The notes beneath the pieces are model-generated. The model saw only the letters and a program-made list of their open reading frames with translations, was not told the origin of the DNA and did no database searches. From Streptomyces sp. Je 1-369 (GTDB lineage: Bacteria; Actinomycetota; Actinomycetes; Streptomycetales; Streptomycetaceae): 64,000 bases of DNA. The translations under genes were made by a program, and so were the position numbers. Of the stretch, positions 1 through 9,272 are shown piece by piece. The DNA is taken from the NCBI RefSeq assembly GCF_026810505.1, contig NZ_CP101750.1, positions 8,668,515 to 8,732,514 on the forward strand. The letters run 5' to 3'. Numbering within the stretch: the first letter of the stretch is position 1; each line of letters starts with the position of its first letter.

Positions 1-1320
1 CCTCCCCGCCCGTAGGTGAGTCGGCGGCCGGGGGGAAGGGGGCGGGGGAGTGGCGCGCCGGGCAGGAGGCCGGCGGGCCGGTAGGCGCGCGGGCCGGACC
101 GGTGCCCGTGGCCCGCCCGGGCCGGTACGCAGCCCGCGCCCCCGCCGGGACGTCAGAACCCGGGGACAGCCAGCCCCCGGGCGCGCCGGGCAGAGGGCAC
201 CGCTCCCGTACCGCCAGAGCAGCCCCCGTACCCGCCCGGTACCCGCACCGCCCGCCCGGCCCCGGCCCGCACCCCGGGCGACCAGCCCCACTGCCCCACG
301 CCCGCGCCCCGGACCCCCGCCCCGCTCCGCCCCGGGCAGGACCGCGGCCTTGCACCCGCACCTGGCGCACCCGGCACCTGGCGCACCCGGCACCTCCGCA
401 CCTGGCGCACCCGGCACTCCCGCACCCGGCACCTCCGCACCTGCGTGCCACCAGTCCTCAGCCCGGCCCCCGCCCGGGGCAGGGCCCGCGCTCCCGCACA
501 CCGCCCCAACCCCCCCGCTGCGCCCGGGCGGGACCGAGGCCTTGCACCCGCACCTCCGCACCTCCGCACCTCGGCCCCCTGCACCCTGGCCTCCCCGCAC
601 CTCCGTGCCACCCGGCCTGCCGACACCTCCGTGCCACCCGGCCTCAGCCGCGTCCCGCCCGGGGCAGAACCGCGGTCCTGCCTCAACCCCGCGCCGCCCC
701 GGCCCCGTTCCGCCCCGCGCCGCCCCGACCCCGTTCCGCTCCGCCCCGACCGCGCCCCCGGGACGGGACGGCAGCCCCGCTGGGCAGGGCTGCGGCCCCG
801 CCCCCGAACCTCCGTGCCCCGCCCGGCCATACCCCCGACCCCCGGGGGAGAGGGACAGCGCCACAGCTCCCGCAACCTCCGCACTCACGCCCCACCCGGC
901 CCCGGCCGGCCCGCCCCACCCGGCCCCGGCCGGTCGTCCCATCCGCGCCGCCTTCCCCGGCGCCCGGACCGATCACCACTCCTGCCTCAACGGGCCCTGC
1001 CTCAACGGGCCGCGCCCCGCGAGGCTGCCCAAGGCCCCCAAGGCCCCCAAGGCCCCCAAGGCCCCCGGCCCTCAAGAGCCCAAGGCGCCCCGAGGAGCCC
1101 CTAGGAACCCCGAGGCCCCCCCGAGGGAGGCCCAGACGGGCAGCGGGGCGGCGGGGCAGCGGGGTGGGGAGTGGTGATCGGTCCGGGTCCGGAGAAGGCG
1201 GCGCGGCAGACGCCGTCACAGCAGCTGCCCCCCTTCCACCGCCCCCGCGGGCGGCACCGGGAGTGCGCGAAAGCTTCTCCACGTGCAGAAGGCAGACTCT
1301 AGAGAAAGTGGATTCCCGAT
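1..1320. other. C-rich spacer upstream of THN synthase, no convincing gene
   Basis: The plus strand is extremely C-rich with short degenerate direct repeats, for example runs of CTCCGCACCTGGCGCACCCGG near 360-440 and four copies of an AAGGCCCCC unit near 1030-1060. Long open frames exist on both strands, but they encode only Pro/Ala/Arg-rich low-complexity sequence, lack ribosome sites and match no family, so I do not call them. The last 60 bases (about 1265-1320) are less biased and probably carry the promoter and leader of the THN synthase gene. Confidence 0.6.
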
Positions 1321-2388
1321 ATGCCTAGGCTATGCAAGCCGTCAGTGCGTGTGCCGGAATACGTCATCACAGCGGAAGAGACGCTCCAATTCGCCGAGAA
1401 GGCCCACGCCGGAAAGCCGCAGCTTCCCCTGGCGCTGCGCCTGATCCGTAACACGGGGGTGCTGAAGCGGCATATCGTGCAGCCCATCGAGCAGACCCTG
1501 GCACACCCCGGCCTGACCGAGCGCAACCGCATCTACGAGGCGGAGTCCAAAAAGCGCACCCCCGAGGTCGTCGAGGAGGCCCTGGCCAACGCCGAGGTCA
1601 GCGCCCGGGACATCGACGCGATCATCTACGTGTCGTGCACCGGGTTCCTGATGCCCTCGCTGACCGCCTGGCTCATCAACAAGATGGGCTTCCGCTCCGA
1701 CACCCGCCAGATCCCCATCTCCCAGCTGGGCTGCGCGGCCGGCGGCGCCGCCATCAACCGCGCCCACGACTTCTGCGTGGCCCACCCCGGCAGCAACGTC
1801 CTGATCGTCTCCTGCGAGCTGTGCTCACTGTGCTACCAGCCCGACATGGACGACATCGGCTCGCTGCTCTCGGACGGCCTGTTCGGCGACGCGGTCGCCG
1901 CCGCCGTGGTGCGCGGCATCGGCGGCACCGGCATCGAGCTGGAGCGCAACTCCTCCTACCTCATCCCCCACACCGAGGACTGGATCTCCTACTCGGTGCG
2001 TGACACCGGCTTCCACTTCCAGCTGGACCGCCGGGTGCCCGGCACCATGGAGCCGCTGGCCCCGGTGCTGCGCGAGTTCGCCGCCGGCCACCAGTGGGAC
2101 GCCTCCAACCTCGACTTCTACATCGTGCACGCCGGCGGCCCGCGCATCCTCAACGACCTGGCCAAGTTCCTGGACGTGGACCGCAAGGTGTTCCGCCACA
2201 GCTGGTCGACGCTGACCGAGTACGGCAACATCGCCAGCGCGGTCGTCCTGGACGCGGCACTGCGCCTGTTCGAAGAGGACACCCCGATGCCCGACGCCAC
2301 CGGTCTGATCGCCGGGTTCGGCCCCGGCATCACCGCCGAGATGGCCCTGGGCCGCTGGAACAGCGACACCCCGCCCGCCGCCGGCTGA
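1321..2388 (+). CDS. rppA: Type III polyketide synthase, 1,3,6,8-tetrahydroxynaphthalene synthase (RppA/Fur1 type)
   Basis: Condenses five malonyl-CoA units into 1,3,6,8-tetrahydroxynaphthalene (THN), the aromatic core of the naphthoquinone branch. The 355-residue protein has the length and layout of bacterial THN synthases. The catalytic triad is visible: Cys138 in QLGCAAGGAAINR, His270 in IVHAGGPR and Asn303 in YGNIAS. The C-terminal GFGPGITAE motif is also present. It has no close upstream gene. The start ATG is preceded only by a weak purine stretch (GAAAGTGGA). It heads the set cupin, aminotransferase, methyltransferase and quinone reductase, the same order I recall for furaquinocin-type clusters. 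Family and reaction are secure; the product of the whole pathway is inferred. Confidence 0.96.
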   Translation: MPRLCKPSVRVPEYVITAEETLQFAEKAHAGKPQLPLALRLIRNTGVLKRHIVQPIEQTLAHPGLTERNRIYEAESKKRTPEVVEEALANAEVSARDIDAIIYVSCTGFLMPSLTAWLINKMGFRSDTRQIPISQLGCAAGGAAINRAHDFCVAHPGSNVLIVSCELCSLCYQPDMDDIGSLLSDGLFGDAVAAAVVRGIGGTGIELERNSSYLIPHTEDWISYSVRDTGFHFQLDRRVPGTMEPLAPVLREFAAGHQWDASNLDFYIVHAGGPRILNDLAKFLDVDRKVFRHSWSTLTEYGNIASAVVLDAALRLFEEDTPMPDATGLIAGFGPGITAEMALGRWNSDTPPAAG

Positions 2389-2511
2389 CCCGCGCCCGCC
2401 CCCGCCGAAGCCGCCCCGCCCCGCCCCGCCCCGAGGCAGGACCTGGGGCAGGACCTGGGGCGCTTTGTGTGCTGTGCGCGATGTCCGTGACAACCAAAGG
2501 AAAACCATCAC

Positions 2512-3093
2512 ATGACTGGCAGCCTGATCGTCCCGCCCGGTGGGGGACGCACGCTGAAAACACCGGCGCAGGAGGTGACCTTCAAGGCCACCCAGGCGCA
2601 GGGCTCCGCCGTCTCCATCTTCGAGGTGATCGTGCCGCCCGGCTTCGACGTCGGCGCCCACGTGCACCACGAGTCCCAGGAGTTCTTCTACGTCCTTGAG
2701 GGCGAGCTGGACCTGATGTGCTTCGAGCCCACCGAGCGCACCCGGGACACCTGGCACCACTGGCAGTCCGCCGACGGCCAGCGCGTCATCCGCGCCGCCG
2801 AGGGCGGCTGCATGTTCGTGCCGACCGGCACCCCGCACGCCTTTCGCAACGCCACCGACAAGCCGGTCAAGATGCTCTTCCAGAGCTTCCCCTCACCCGA
2901 CCACGAGCAGTACTTCGAGGAGATCGCGGAGATCTGGGCGCGCGGCACCACCGTGGACCCCGCCGCCGTGGAGGAGATGCGCAAGCGCTACGACGTCGAG
3001 GAACTCACCCCCCTGCGCTACCAGCCACCCGCCACCACCGCACCCGCCACCACCGCAGCCCCCACCACACCACAGCAGCCGCAGGGGACGTGA
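2512..3093 (+). CDS. Cupin quinone-forming monooxygenase (MomA-like), THN to flaviolin
   Basis: A 193-residue single-domain cupin. Cupin motif 1 (residues about 45-65, HVHHESQEFFYVLEGE) carries the metal-binding His-x-His and Glu, and motif 2 (GGCMFVPTGTPHAF) supplies the last His. Cofactorless or metal cupins of the MomA type sit beside THN synthases in streptomycetes and oxidise THN to the naphthoquinone flaviolin, which is the likely job here. The last 25 residues are a Pro/Ala/Thr tail (ATTAPATTAAPTTPQQPQ) that is probably not structured. The gene lies 123 bases after the synthase, and its stop lies 5 bases before the aminotransferase ATG. Substrate is inferred from neighbours. Confidence 0.85.
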   Translation: MTGSLIVPPGGGRTLKTPAQEVTFKATQAQGSAVSIFEVIVPPGFDVGAHVHHESQEFFYVLEGELDLMCFEPTERTRDTWHHWQSADGQRVIRAAEGGCMFVPTGTPHAFRNATDKPVKMLFQSFPSPDHEQYFEEIAEIWARGTTVDPAAVEEMRKRYDVEELTPLRYQPPATTAPATTAAPTTPQQPQGT

Positions 3094-3098
3094 CCGCC

Positions 3099-4304
3099 AT
3101 GACCACCACCACACCCGCCCCCGCCGCCTCGGCCGCCTCGGCGGCTGCGGCTGCTTCTGCCGTTCCGCTGGTGCACGCCAGCCTGGGCGAGCAGGAACTG
3201 GCCGCCGTCGCGGAGGTGTTCGCCTCCGGCTGGCCGGCCGGCCAGGGCCCCCGGGGCAAGGCCCTGGAAGCCCAGCTCACCGAGCGCTACGCCATGGACG
3301 CGGTCGCCCTGAGCAACTGCGGCGCCGCCCTGCACGTGGCGCTGCTGGCCCTGGGCGTGCAGCGCGGCGACGAAGTCATCGTCGCCGACTACACCTTCCC
3401 CGCCCCCGCCCACGCGGTGCGCTACCTGGACGCGGTGCCCGTCTTCGCCGACGTACGCCCCGACACCCACACCGTCGACGTGCAGGCGGTCGCCGACCTC
3501 ATCACCCCGCGCACCACCGGCATCATCGCGGTGGACACCGTCGGGCTGCCCGCCGACTACCGCGAACTGCAGGCCCTGGCCGACCGGCACGGCCTGTTCC
3601 TCATCGAGGACGCCGCCTGCGCGGTCGGCGCCACCTACCAGGGCCGCCAGGCCGGCGCGCTGGCCCCCGTCTCCTGCCTGTCCTTCCACGGCCGCAAGGG
3701 CGCCACCAGCGGCGAGGGCGGCGCGCTGCTGGCCGCCGACCCGGCCATCGCCGCCGACGCCCGGCTGCGCTCCTCCTTCGGCATCGGCAGCATCTTCGAC
3801 CAGTCGAAGATCGTCGGCCTGCCCGTCCCGGAGTTCACCGAGGTCGGCTACAACTTCAAACTCTCCGACATCGCCGCCGCCATCCTGCAGGTCCAGCTCG
3901 GGCGGATCGAGGAACTGCTGGCCCGCCGCGATCAGGTGGCCCGGCAGTACGCCGAACTGCTGGCCCAGGAGGAGCTGCTGACGCTGCCCCAGGTGCCCGC
4001 CGACCGCACCCACGCCTGGCAGTCCTACCTGGTGGCCCTGGACGCCCGGGTGGACCGGGCCGCCCTCGCCACCGACCTGCGCGGCCAGGGCATCGGCTGC
4101 GGCCACGGCACCTGGGCCAGCCACCTGCAGCCCGTCTTCGCCGGCGGCCGCAGCTGCCCCGTCTCCGCCGACCTGTTCGCCCGCCACCTGGCCATCCCCA
4201 TGCACGCCGAACTCACCGCCGACCAGGTCGAGCGCGTGGTCACGGCGCTGCGCACCGCCCTTCGTACCCACGCGGCCCCCGCGGGCCGGGGAGGAACCGC
4301 ATGA
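3099..4304 (+). CDS. PLP-dependent aminotransferase, DegT/DnrJ/EryC1 family (Fur3-like)
   Basis: A 401-residue fold-type I aminotransferase. The PLP lysine is Lys200 in SFHGRKGATSGEGG, and the upstream EDAACAVGA motif holds the Asp that contacts the pyridine nitrogen. The best start is ATG 3099, because AGGGGA ends about 10 bases before it; an in-frame GTG at 3090 overlaps the cupin stop and is too close to that site. Residues 1-25 are an Ala/Thr-rich leader. In furaquinocin biosynthesis I recall an aminotransferase of this kind putting an amino group on flaviolin by an oxidative transamination. Sitting directly between the flaviolin-forming cupin and a methyltransferase, this one most likely makes an aminoflaviolin. 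It overlaps the next gene by 4 bases, so the two are translationally coupled. Confidence 0.88.
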   Translation: MTTTTPAPAASAASAAAAASAVPLVHASLGEQELAAVAEVFASGWPAGQGPRGKALEAQLTERYAMDAVALSNCGAALHVALLALGVQRGDEVIVADYTFPAPAHAVRYLDAVPVFADVRPDTHTVDVQAVADLITPRTTGIIAVDTVGLPADYRELQALADRHGLFLIEDAACAVGATYQGRQAGALAPVSCLSFHGRKGATSGEGGALLAADPAIAADARLRSSFGIGSIFDQSKIVGLPVPEFTEVGYNFKLSDIAAAILQVQLGRIEELLARRDQVARQYAELLAQEELLTLPQVPADRTHAWQSYLVALDARVDRAALATDLRGQGIGCGHGTWASHLQPVFAGGRSCPVSADLFARHLAIPMHAELTADQVERVVTALRTALRTHAAPAGRGGTA

Positions 4305-5413
4305 GCGAGCACCAGAACACCAAGAACACCCGGGACACCAAGAACACCCGGGACACCAAGGACTCCACCGTGCAGACCGCCACGGCAGCCACGGCCGGTG
4401 CGGCGGCGGCCGGTGCGGGCGGCGGCCCGGACAGCGGTCCGGACACCATCCTGCGGCTCATCAACGGCTACTGGTCCACCGGCATCCTGGGCGCCGCCGC
4501 CGAGCACCAGCTGTTCACCCACCTCGAGGACGGCGCAGGCAACGCCACCGAGCTGGCCGCCCGCGCGGACATCTCCGAGCGCGGCGCCCAGACCCTGCTG
4601 GACGGCCTGGTCAGCATCGGCCTGATCACCCTCGAGCAGGGCCGCTACCGCAACACCCCCGCCGCCTCCGCCTACCTGGTCACCGGCCGGCCCGCCGACC
4701 TGTCCGCGATGGCCCGCCTCAAGCTCACCCACATGGGCAAGCTGGCCGCCCTGCCCGAGGTGGTCCGCGCCGGCGGCCCGGTCAGCGACCCCACCACCGA
4801 AGTCGCCGACAACCCCCACTGGGGCCAGGTCGTGCCGGCCATCGCCGCCCAGTCGGTGCCCGCCGCCGCCATCGCCGCCGACGTGCTGCGCCTGTCCGAG
4901 GCCGGCCCGCTGTCCATCCTGGACGTCGGCGGCGGCTCGGGCATCTACTCCGCCACCTGGCTGGAGGCCAACCCCAAGGCCCGCGCCACCCAGCTGGACT
5001 GGGAGCCCATCAACGCCATCGCCCGCGAGCTGCTCGCCGCCCGCGGCGTCGCCGACCGCTTCACCTGCATCGACGGCGACTTCCACACCACCGAATTCGG
5101 CACCGGCGCCTATGACGTGGCGCTGTACTCGCACATCGCCCACCAGGAAGGCCCCGAGGACAACATCGCGGTCTTCACCCGCCTCAAGGACGCCCTCAGG
5201 CCCGGCGGCGCCCTGGTGGTCTGCGACTACGTCGTCGACGACGACCGCGCAGGACCGGCCTTCCCGCTGCTGTTCGCCTCCGAAATGCTCCTCAAGTCCC
5301 AGCAGGGCGGCACCTGGCGGCGCGCCGACTACCACGCCTGGCTCACCAAGGCCGGCTTCAGCGACATCACCTTCCACTCCGCGCCGCCCGCCACCCTGGT
5401 CATCGCCCGCTAG
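4301..5413 (+). CDS. SAM-dependent methyltransferase (plant-OMT-like family 2 fold)
   Basis: A 370-residue class I methyltransferase. It has an N-terminal dimerisation/winged-helix domain (about 45-150) and a Rossmann domain whose SAM loop is LDVGGGSG at 207-214. HIAHQEGPEDN lies at the position used by the general-base region of this family. The first 35 residues are an unusual Asn/Thr/Lys/Asp repeat (NTKNTRD twice) followed by Ala/Gly, absent from typical members. ATG 4301 overlaps the aminotransferase stop (ATGA). In this context it should C- or O-methylate the (amino)naphthoquinone; which position cannot be told from sequence. Confidence 0.88.
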   Translation: MSEHQNTKNTRDTKNTRDTKDSTVQTATAATAGAAAAGAGGGPDSGPDTILRLINGYWSTGILGAAAEHQLFTHLEDGAGNATELAARADISERGAQTLLDGLVSIGLITLEQGRYRNTPAASAYLVTGRPADLSAMARLKLTHMGKLAALPEVVRAGGPVSDPTTEVADNPHWGQVVPAIAAQSVPAAAIAADVLRLSEAGPLSILDVGGGSGIYSATWLEANPKARATQLDWEPINAIARELLAARGVADRFTCIDGDFHTTEFGTGAYDVALYSHIAHQEGPEDNIAVFTRLKDALRPGGALVVCDYVVDDDRAGPAFPLLFASEMLLKSQQGGTWRRADYHAWLTKAGFSDITFHSAPPATLVIAR

Positions 5414-5438
5414 CGGCACCGCGCACCACACCCACCCA

Positions 5439-5506
5439 GCACCAGCACCCCGTACTCAGCACCAGCACCCCCTGCTCAGCACCCCGTACTCAGTACTCAG
5501 CACCCA
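5439..5506. repeat. Imperfect 20-bp direct repeats before the quinone reductase
   Basis: The 110-base gap between the methyltransferase and the WrbA-like gene holds repeated AGCACCAGCACCCC and CAGCACCC(CGT)ACT units (5439-5458, 5459-5478, then two shorter copies). It has no coding potential. The ribosome site GAGGAAACAG follows at about 5513. Confidence 0.6.
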
Positions 5507-5524
5507 GAACACGAGGAAACAGCT

Positions 5525-6136
5525 GTGGAACCTGTGAACGTGTCCGTCATCTATTACAGCGCGACCGGCAACGTGCACACGTTGGCTCAGGCGGTGGCCG
5601 AGGGCGCGGAGAAGGCCGGCGCCACCGTGCGGCTGCGCAAGGTCGCCGAGACCGCCCCCGAGGCGGCCGTCCAGGCCAACCCGGCCTGGGTCGAGCACCG
5701 GGCGGCCACCACCGACCTCGCCGAGGCCACCCACGACGACCTCGCCTGGGCGGACGCGGTCCTGTTCGGCACCCCCAGCCGCTTCGGCAACCCCGCCAGC
5801 CAGCTGCGCGCCTTCATCGACACCACCGGCCCCCTCTGGTTCGCCGGGAAGATCGCCGGGAAGGTGTTCTCCGCGTTCACCGCCAGCAACACCGCCCACG
5901 GCGGACAGGAATCCACCATCCTGGCCCTGTCGAACACCTTCTACCACTGGGGCGGCATCATCGTGCCCCCCGGCTACACCGACCCCATCCAGTTCCAGTC
6001 CGGCAACCCCTACGGCACCTCGCACGTCGCCGGCGACGGCGCACCCGGCGAAGTCGCCCTGCAAGCCGCCCGCCACCAGGCCCGCCGCGTCGTGGACACC
6101 GCCGCCGCCCTCAAAGCCGGCCGCGCCGCCGCCTGA
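5525..6136 (+). CDS. wrbA: NAD(P)H:quinone oxidoreductase, WrbA/flavodoxin-like family (copy 1)
   Basis: A 203-residue flavodoxin-fold protein. VSVIYYSATGNVHTLAQAV at the N-terminus is the FMN phosphate loop, FGTPSRFGNPASQLRAF contacts the flavin, and GNPYGTSHVAGDGAP is the WrbA C-terminal signature. It reduces quinones by two electrons, so it may keep the naphthoquinone intermediate as a hydroquinone for later steps or protect the host. The start is GTG 5525 behind GAGGAAACAG. A second gene at 45902-46513 on the other strand encodes almost the same protein, differing at only a few positions such as residues 6-7, Leu/Ile in the TDLAEATHDD segment and the last three residues. Gene-level function is secure; the exact substrate is inferred. 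Confidence 0.92.
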   Translation: MEPVNVSVIYYSATGNVHTLAQAVAEGAEKAGATVRLRKVAETAPEAAVQANPAWVEHRAATTDLAEATHDDLAWADAVLFGTPSRFGNPASQLRAFIDTTGPLWFAGKIAGKVFSAFTASNTAHGGQESTILALSNTFYHWGGIIVPPGYTDPIQFQSGNPYGTSHVAGDGAPGEVALQAARHQARRVVDTAAALKAGRAAA

Positions 6137-6137
6137 C

Positions 6138-6171
6138 CCGCCCCCGCCGCCCTGCCCGGGGGCGGGGGCGG
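6138..6171 (+). terminator. GC-rich stem-loop after the quinone reductase gene
   Basis: Perfect 11-bp inverted repeat (CCGCCCCCGCC at 6138-6148, GGCGGGGGCGG at 6161-6171) beginning right after the WrbA stop codon. There is no U-tract, as is usual in streptomycetes. It probably ends the 1321-6136 transcription unit. Confidence 0.6.
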
Positions 6172-7682
6172 TGAGCCGGCCGGGCCCGCGCGGCTTCGGT
6201 CAGAACCGCACGGGCCCGGCCGGTGGCCGTGGGCGGGGCCGGGGACGCGGCCGGTCGGCAGACCCGGCCCGAGGGGGCGCCCCCGGCACCCCGGTGCGGC
6301 CCGGGGCAGCGACCCGCCCGGCCCACACGCTCCGGGCCGGCGGCGTCCGCCTCGTCCGCCTCACCCCTCCGACGACACAGCCCCACGCAATGTGAGCCAG
6401 GCCCCGAAATTCCTTCCCCAACCGCCCCGGCCGACCACGCCCCGCCCCGATCACGGCGGGCCACGCCCCGGCCGACCACGGCCTGTCCGGTCACGGCGAG
6501 CCACGCCCCGCCCCATCACGGCGAGCCAGGGTCCGGCCGACCACGGCGGGGCTGGTTATGGTCCGCCCGGCTACGCACCGCCCGGCCGGGTCGTAGTGCT
6601 GGCCATGAGCGGGTCGATCACAGCCCGGCCGGCCATGGCACGGCCAACTAGGGTCCGGCCGACCACGATCCGGCTCGCCCGCCCCGTCTCGCCAGGGCGT
6701 GGCGCTGGTTGCGCGTGGGCCGCTCACGGTCAGGTTGGCCAGGGTCCGGCCGGACCACGGCCTGCCCGATCACGGCGGGCCACGGTCCGGCTGACCACAA
6801 TCCGCCCGGCCACGGCACGGCCAACTACGGTTCGGTCGACCACGATCCGGCCGGCCACGGCCCGCCCGCCCGCGCCAGGGCGCGGCGCCGACCACGGCTG
6901 GCCGATCACGGCCCGCACAACCACGCTCCGGCCGGCCACGGCCCGCCCGACCAGGACGTGGTCGACCACGACCCCGCCGGTCACGACCCCGGTTACGACC
7001 CGCCCCACCACGCAGACCGTACGAGATGTCGTCCCGGACGGCGGCGGCGTCGTCGTCGACCGCGGAGCGGGAGATGCGGGGCCCCGCCCCACCACGACCC
7101 GCCCCACCACGACCCGCCCCACCACGACCCGCCCCACCACGACCCGCCCCACCTCGGCCCGGCCCGCCTCGGCCGACCGCGAGCGGTCCGGGCCGAGCGG
7201 GCCGTCCGCCTGACCGGCCCGCAGCACCCGCCGCACCGCCCTTGGCCACCCGTCCCGCCACCCGGGGCCGTTCGCCGCGCCGCTCCAAGCCAAGTCAGCC
7301 TCACCACCGAGGCGGGCCCGCTCCCGCCAACTCCGCGCCGGGTCCCTCTCGCACCCCGGCCCCGGGCACTGCCTGACCGACCCCGGCCCGGGGGAGGGCA
7401 CCGCCTCACCACCCCGCCCCGGGGCACGCACCACCGCACCACCCCGCGCCAAGTCCGTCTCGCACCCCGGCCCGGGGGAGGGCACCGCCTCACCACCCCG
7501 CCCCGGAGCACGTACCGCCTCACCACCCCGCCCCGGGGGAGGGCACTGCCCCACCACCCCGCCCCAGGGCACGCACCGCCTCACACCCCGCCCCGGGACA
7601 CGCACCACCGCACCACCCCCCCGCCCCGGGCCCCCGCCCCACCCGCCGACGTCCGGCCAACTCACCTAAGGAGACAGCCCCG
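6172..7682. repeat. 1.5 kb non-coding spacer filled with degenerate short repeats
   Basis: The stretch is built of drifting copies of GGCCACGGCCCGCCCGACCACG-like units (about 6440-7000), followed by five exact or near-exact 15-bp units GCCCCACCACGACCC at 7086-7160 and then C-rich sequence with repeated CACCACCCCGCCCC. Open frames running through it (for example 6392-7213 and 6709-7686) encode repetitive Thr-Arg-Pro or His-Gly-Pro strings without a ribosome site or family match, so I treat it as non-coding. The last 15 bases (TAAGGAGA at 7667-7674) are the ribosome site of the next gene. Confidence 0.65.
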
Positions 7683-9272
7683 ATGAAGGGCTCCACGGTC
7701 TACGCATCGATCCAAAAACGCGGTCTGCACCTCGGTCTCCTGCCGGAGATGGCCGCCGCCGTCAACGGCTCCATCCCCATCACCCTCGACCACGACCTGC
7801 ACGTCCTGCCCCAGGCCGGCCGCCGCCTGACCCTGGCCGAGTTCGCCCAGGCCATCGACGACCTGGCCGCACGCCTGTGGGCGGCCGGCATCCGCCCCGA
7901 CGAACACCTGGTCATCCACAAGAGCGCCAACGCCGACATCTGGATGCTGGGCGCCGCCGCCTCCCGCATCGGCGCCGTCCCGGTGATGCTCTCGCCCGCC
8001 CTGGACGCCCCCACCGTCGCCGCCCTGATGCAGCGCCTGGAACGCCCCAGCCTCCTGACCGACCTGCCCAAACTCGACGCCGGCCTGGCCAAGGAGGCCC
8101 TGGCCGACCTCACCCGGCACGTCCTGATCACCGCCGGCGAACGCGAGGGCACCCAGTCCCTGGCCGACCTCGCCGACGCCCCCCGCGTCACCCCGGTGGT
8201 ACGGCCCATCGACGAGGCCGCCGTCATCACCCACACCTCCGGCACCACCGGCCTGCCCAAACTCGTCGTGCACACCCCCCGCACCCAGGGCATCCGCCTG
8301 GTCCCGCAGTGGCGGCTGCTGGCCCTGCTGCGCCGCAAGGACACCGTCGCCATCCACATCCCCTTCGTGCACTCCCGGATGGTCGCGGCGATGTCCCTGG
8401 CCCTGCTAAAACAGCTGCCGATCCTCCTCATGAACGAATCCGACCCCGACAGCGTCGCCGAGCAGTTCCTGGCCCACCGGCCCGGCTTCGTCGAAGCCCT
8501 GCCCAACTCCCTGATGGACTGGGAAGACCTGGCCGGCGACCCGCGCCGCCCCTTCGCCTCGGTGAAGGTCTTCAGCAGCACCTTCGACGCCATCCACCCG
8601 CGCACCATGAGCCGGCTGCTGAACTCCTCCGACCGGCCCGGCGCCCTGTTCTTCCAGATCTACGGACAGAGCGAGGTCGGCCCGGCCGTCGGCCGCGCCT
8701 ACTTCCGCAACTCCGCCCACAAGGCCAACGGACGCTGCGTGGGCTGGGCCATGCCCAACGGCGCCGCCAAGGTCCGCGTCGTCAGCCGCAACGGCAAGAC
8801 CCCCTCACCCGCCAACCCCGGCTTCATCGAGGTCGCCTGGCCCGGCCTGGCCAAGACCTACTACGCCGAACAGGACCGCTACGACACCAACCGCAACGGC
8901 GCCTGGTGGCGCACCGGCGACGTCGGCTACCGCACCAAACTGGGCTGCCTGCACATGCTCGACCGCGAAGTCGACATGATCGAGGGAGTACGCAGCTCCC
9001 TGGAGGTCGAGGACGTCGTCCTTGGCCGGCTGGCCGAACTGAGCGAACTGGTCGTGGTGCCCGGCCCCGACGACCGGCCCGTGCCCGTCGTGTGCACCAC
9101 CGACGACGCCCCCCTGGACCTGGAGCGCTGGCGCGCCGCCGTCACCGACTTCCCCCAGCTCGCCGACCCCGTCCAGCTCCCCCAGGCCGACCTGCCGCGC
9201 ACCGCCACCCTCAAGGTCCAGCGCATCGCCCTGGCCCACCAGCTCCCACACCACCTGCCCGACCCCGCCTGA
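7683..9272 (+). CDS. AMP-forming adenylate ligase, candidate nitrite-activating diazotase (CreM-like)
   Basis: A 529-residue member of the ANL (acyl-CoA synthetase) superfamily. The ATP P-loop is THTSGTTGLPK at 183-193, the adenine motif is YGQSEVGPA, the hinge is WWRTGDVGY and the C-terminal catalytic lysine is Lys511 in LPRTATLKVQR, so it should be active. There is no carrier-protein domain nearby and no obvious acid substrate in the cluster. In clusters with CreE/CreD nitrous-acid genes, such ligases can adenylate nitrite and diazotise an aryl amine. With an aminotransferase upstream and CreE/CreD downstream, that is the attractive role here, but an ordinary acyl-CoA or aryl-CoA ligase cannot be excluded. 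The ATG lies 8 bases after a strong TAAGGAGA. Confidence 0.85.
   Translation: MKGSTVYASIQKRGLHLGLLPEMAAAVNGSIPITLDHDLHVLPQAGRRLTLAEFAQAIDDLAARLWAAGIRPDEHLVIHKSANADIWMLGAAASRIGAVPVMLSPALDAPTVAALMQRLERPSLLTDLPKLDAGLAKEALADLTRHVLITAGEREGTQSLADLADAPRVTPVVRPIDEAAVITHTSGTTGLPKLVVHTPRTQGIRLVPQWRLLALLRRKDTVAIHIPFVHSRMVAAMSLALLKQLPILLMNESDPDSVAEQFLAHRPGFVEALPNSLMDWEDLAGDPRRPFASVKVFSSTFDAIHPRTMSRLLNSSDRPGALFFQIYGQSEVGPAVGRAYFRNSAHKANGRCVGWAMPNGAAKVRVVSRNGKTPSPANPGFIEVAWPGLAKTYYAEQDRYDTNRNGAWWRTGDVGYRTKLGCLHMLDREVDMIEGVRSSLEVEDVVLGRLAELSELVVVPGPDDRPVPVVCTTDDAPLDLERWRAAVTDFPQLADPVQLPQADLPRTATLKVQRIALAHQLPHHLPDPA

Noticed and set aside
50..1328. Long plus-strand frames of 375 and 408 codons
   Set aside because: They encode Pro/Ala/Arg-rich low-complexity strings in overlapping frames, have no ribosome site and match no domain; expected by chance in C-rich DNA where stop codons are rare.
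6392..7686. Frames with Thr-Arg-Pro or His-Gly-Pro repeats that look like repeat proteins
   Set aside because: The repetition is at DNA level, is open in several frames at once, and no frame has a ribosome site or start that fits.
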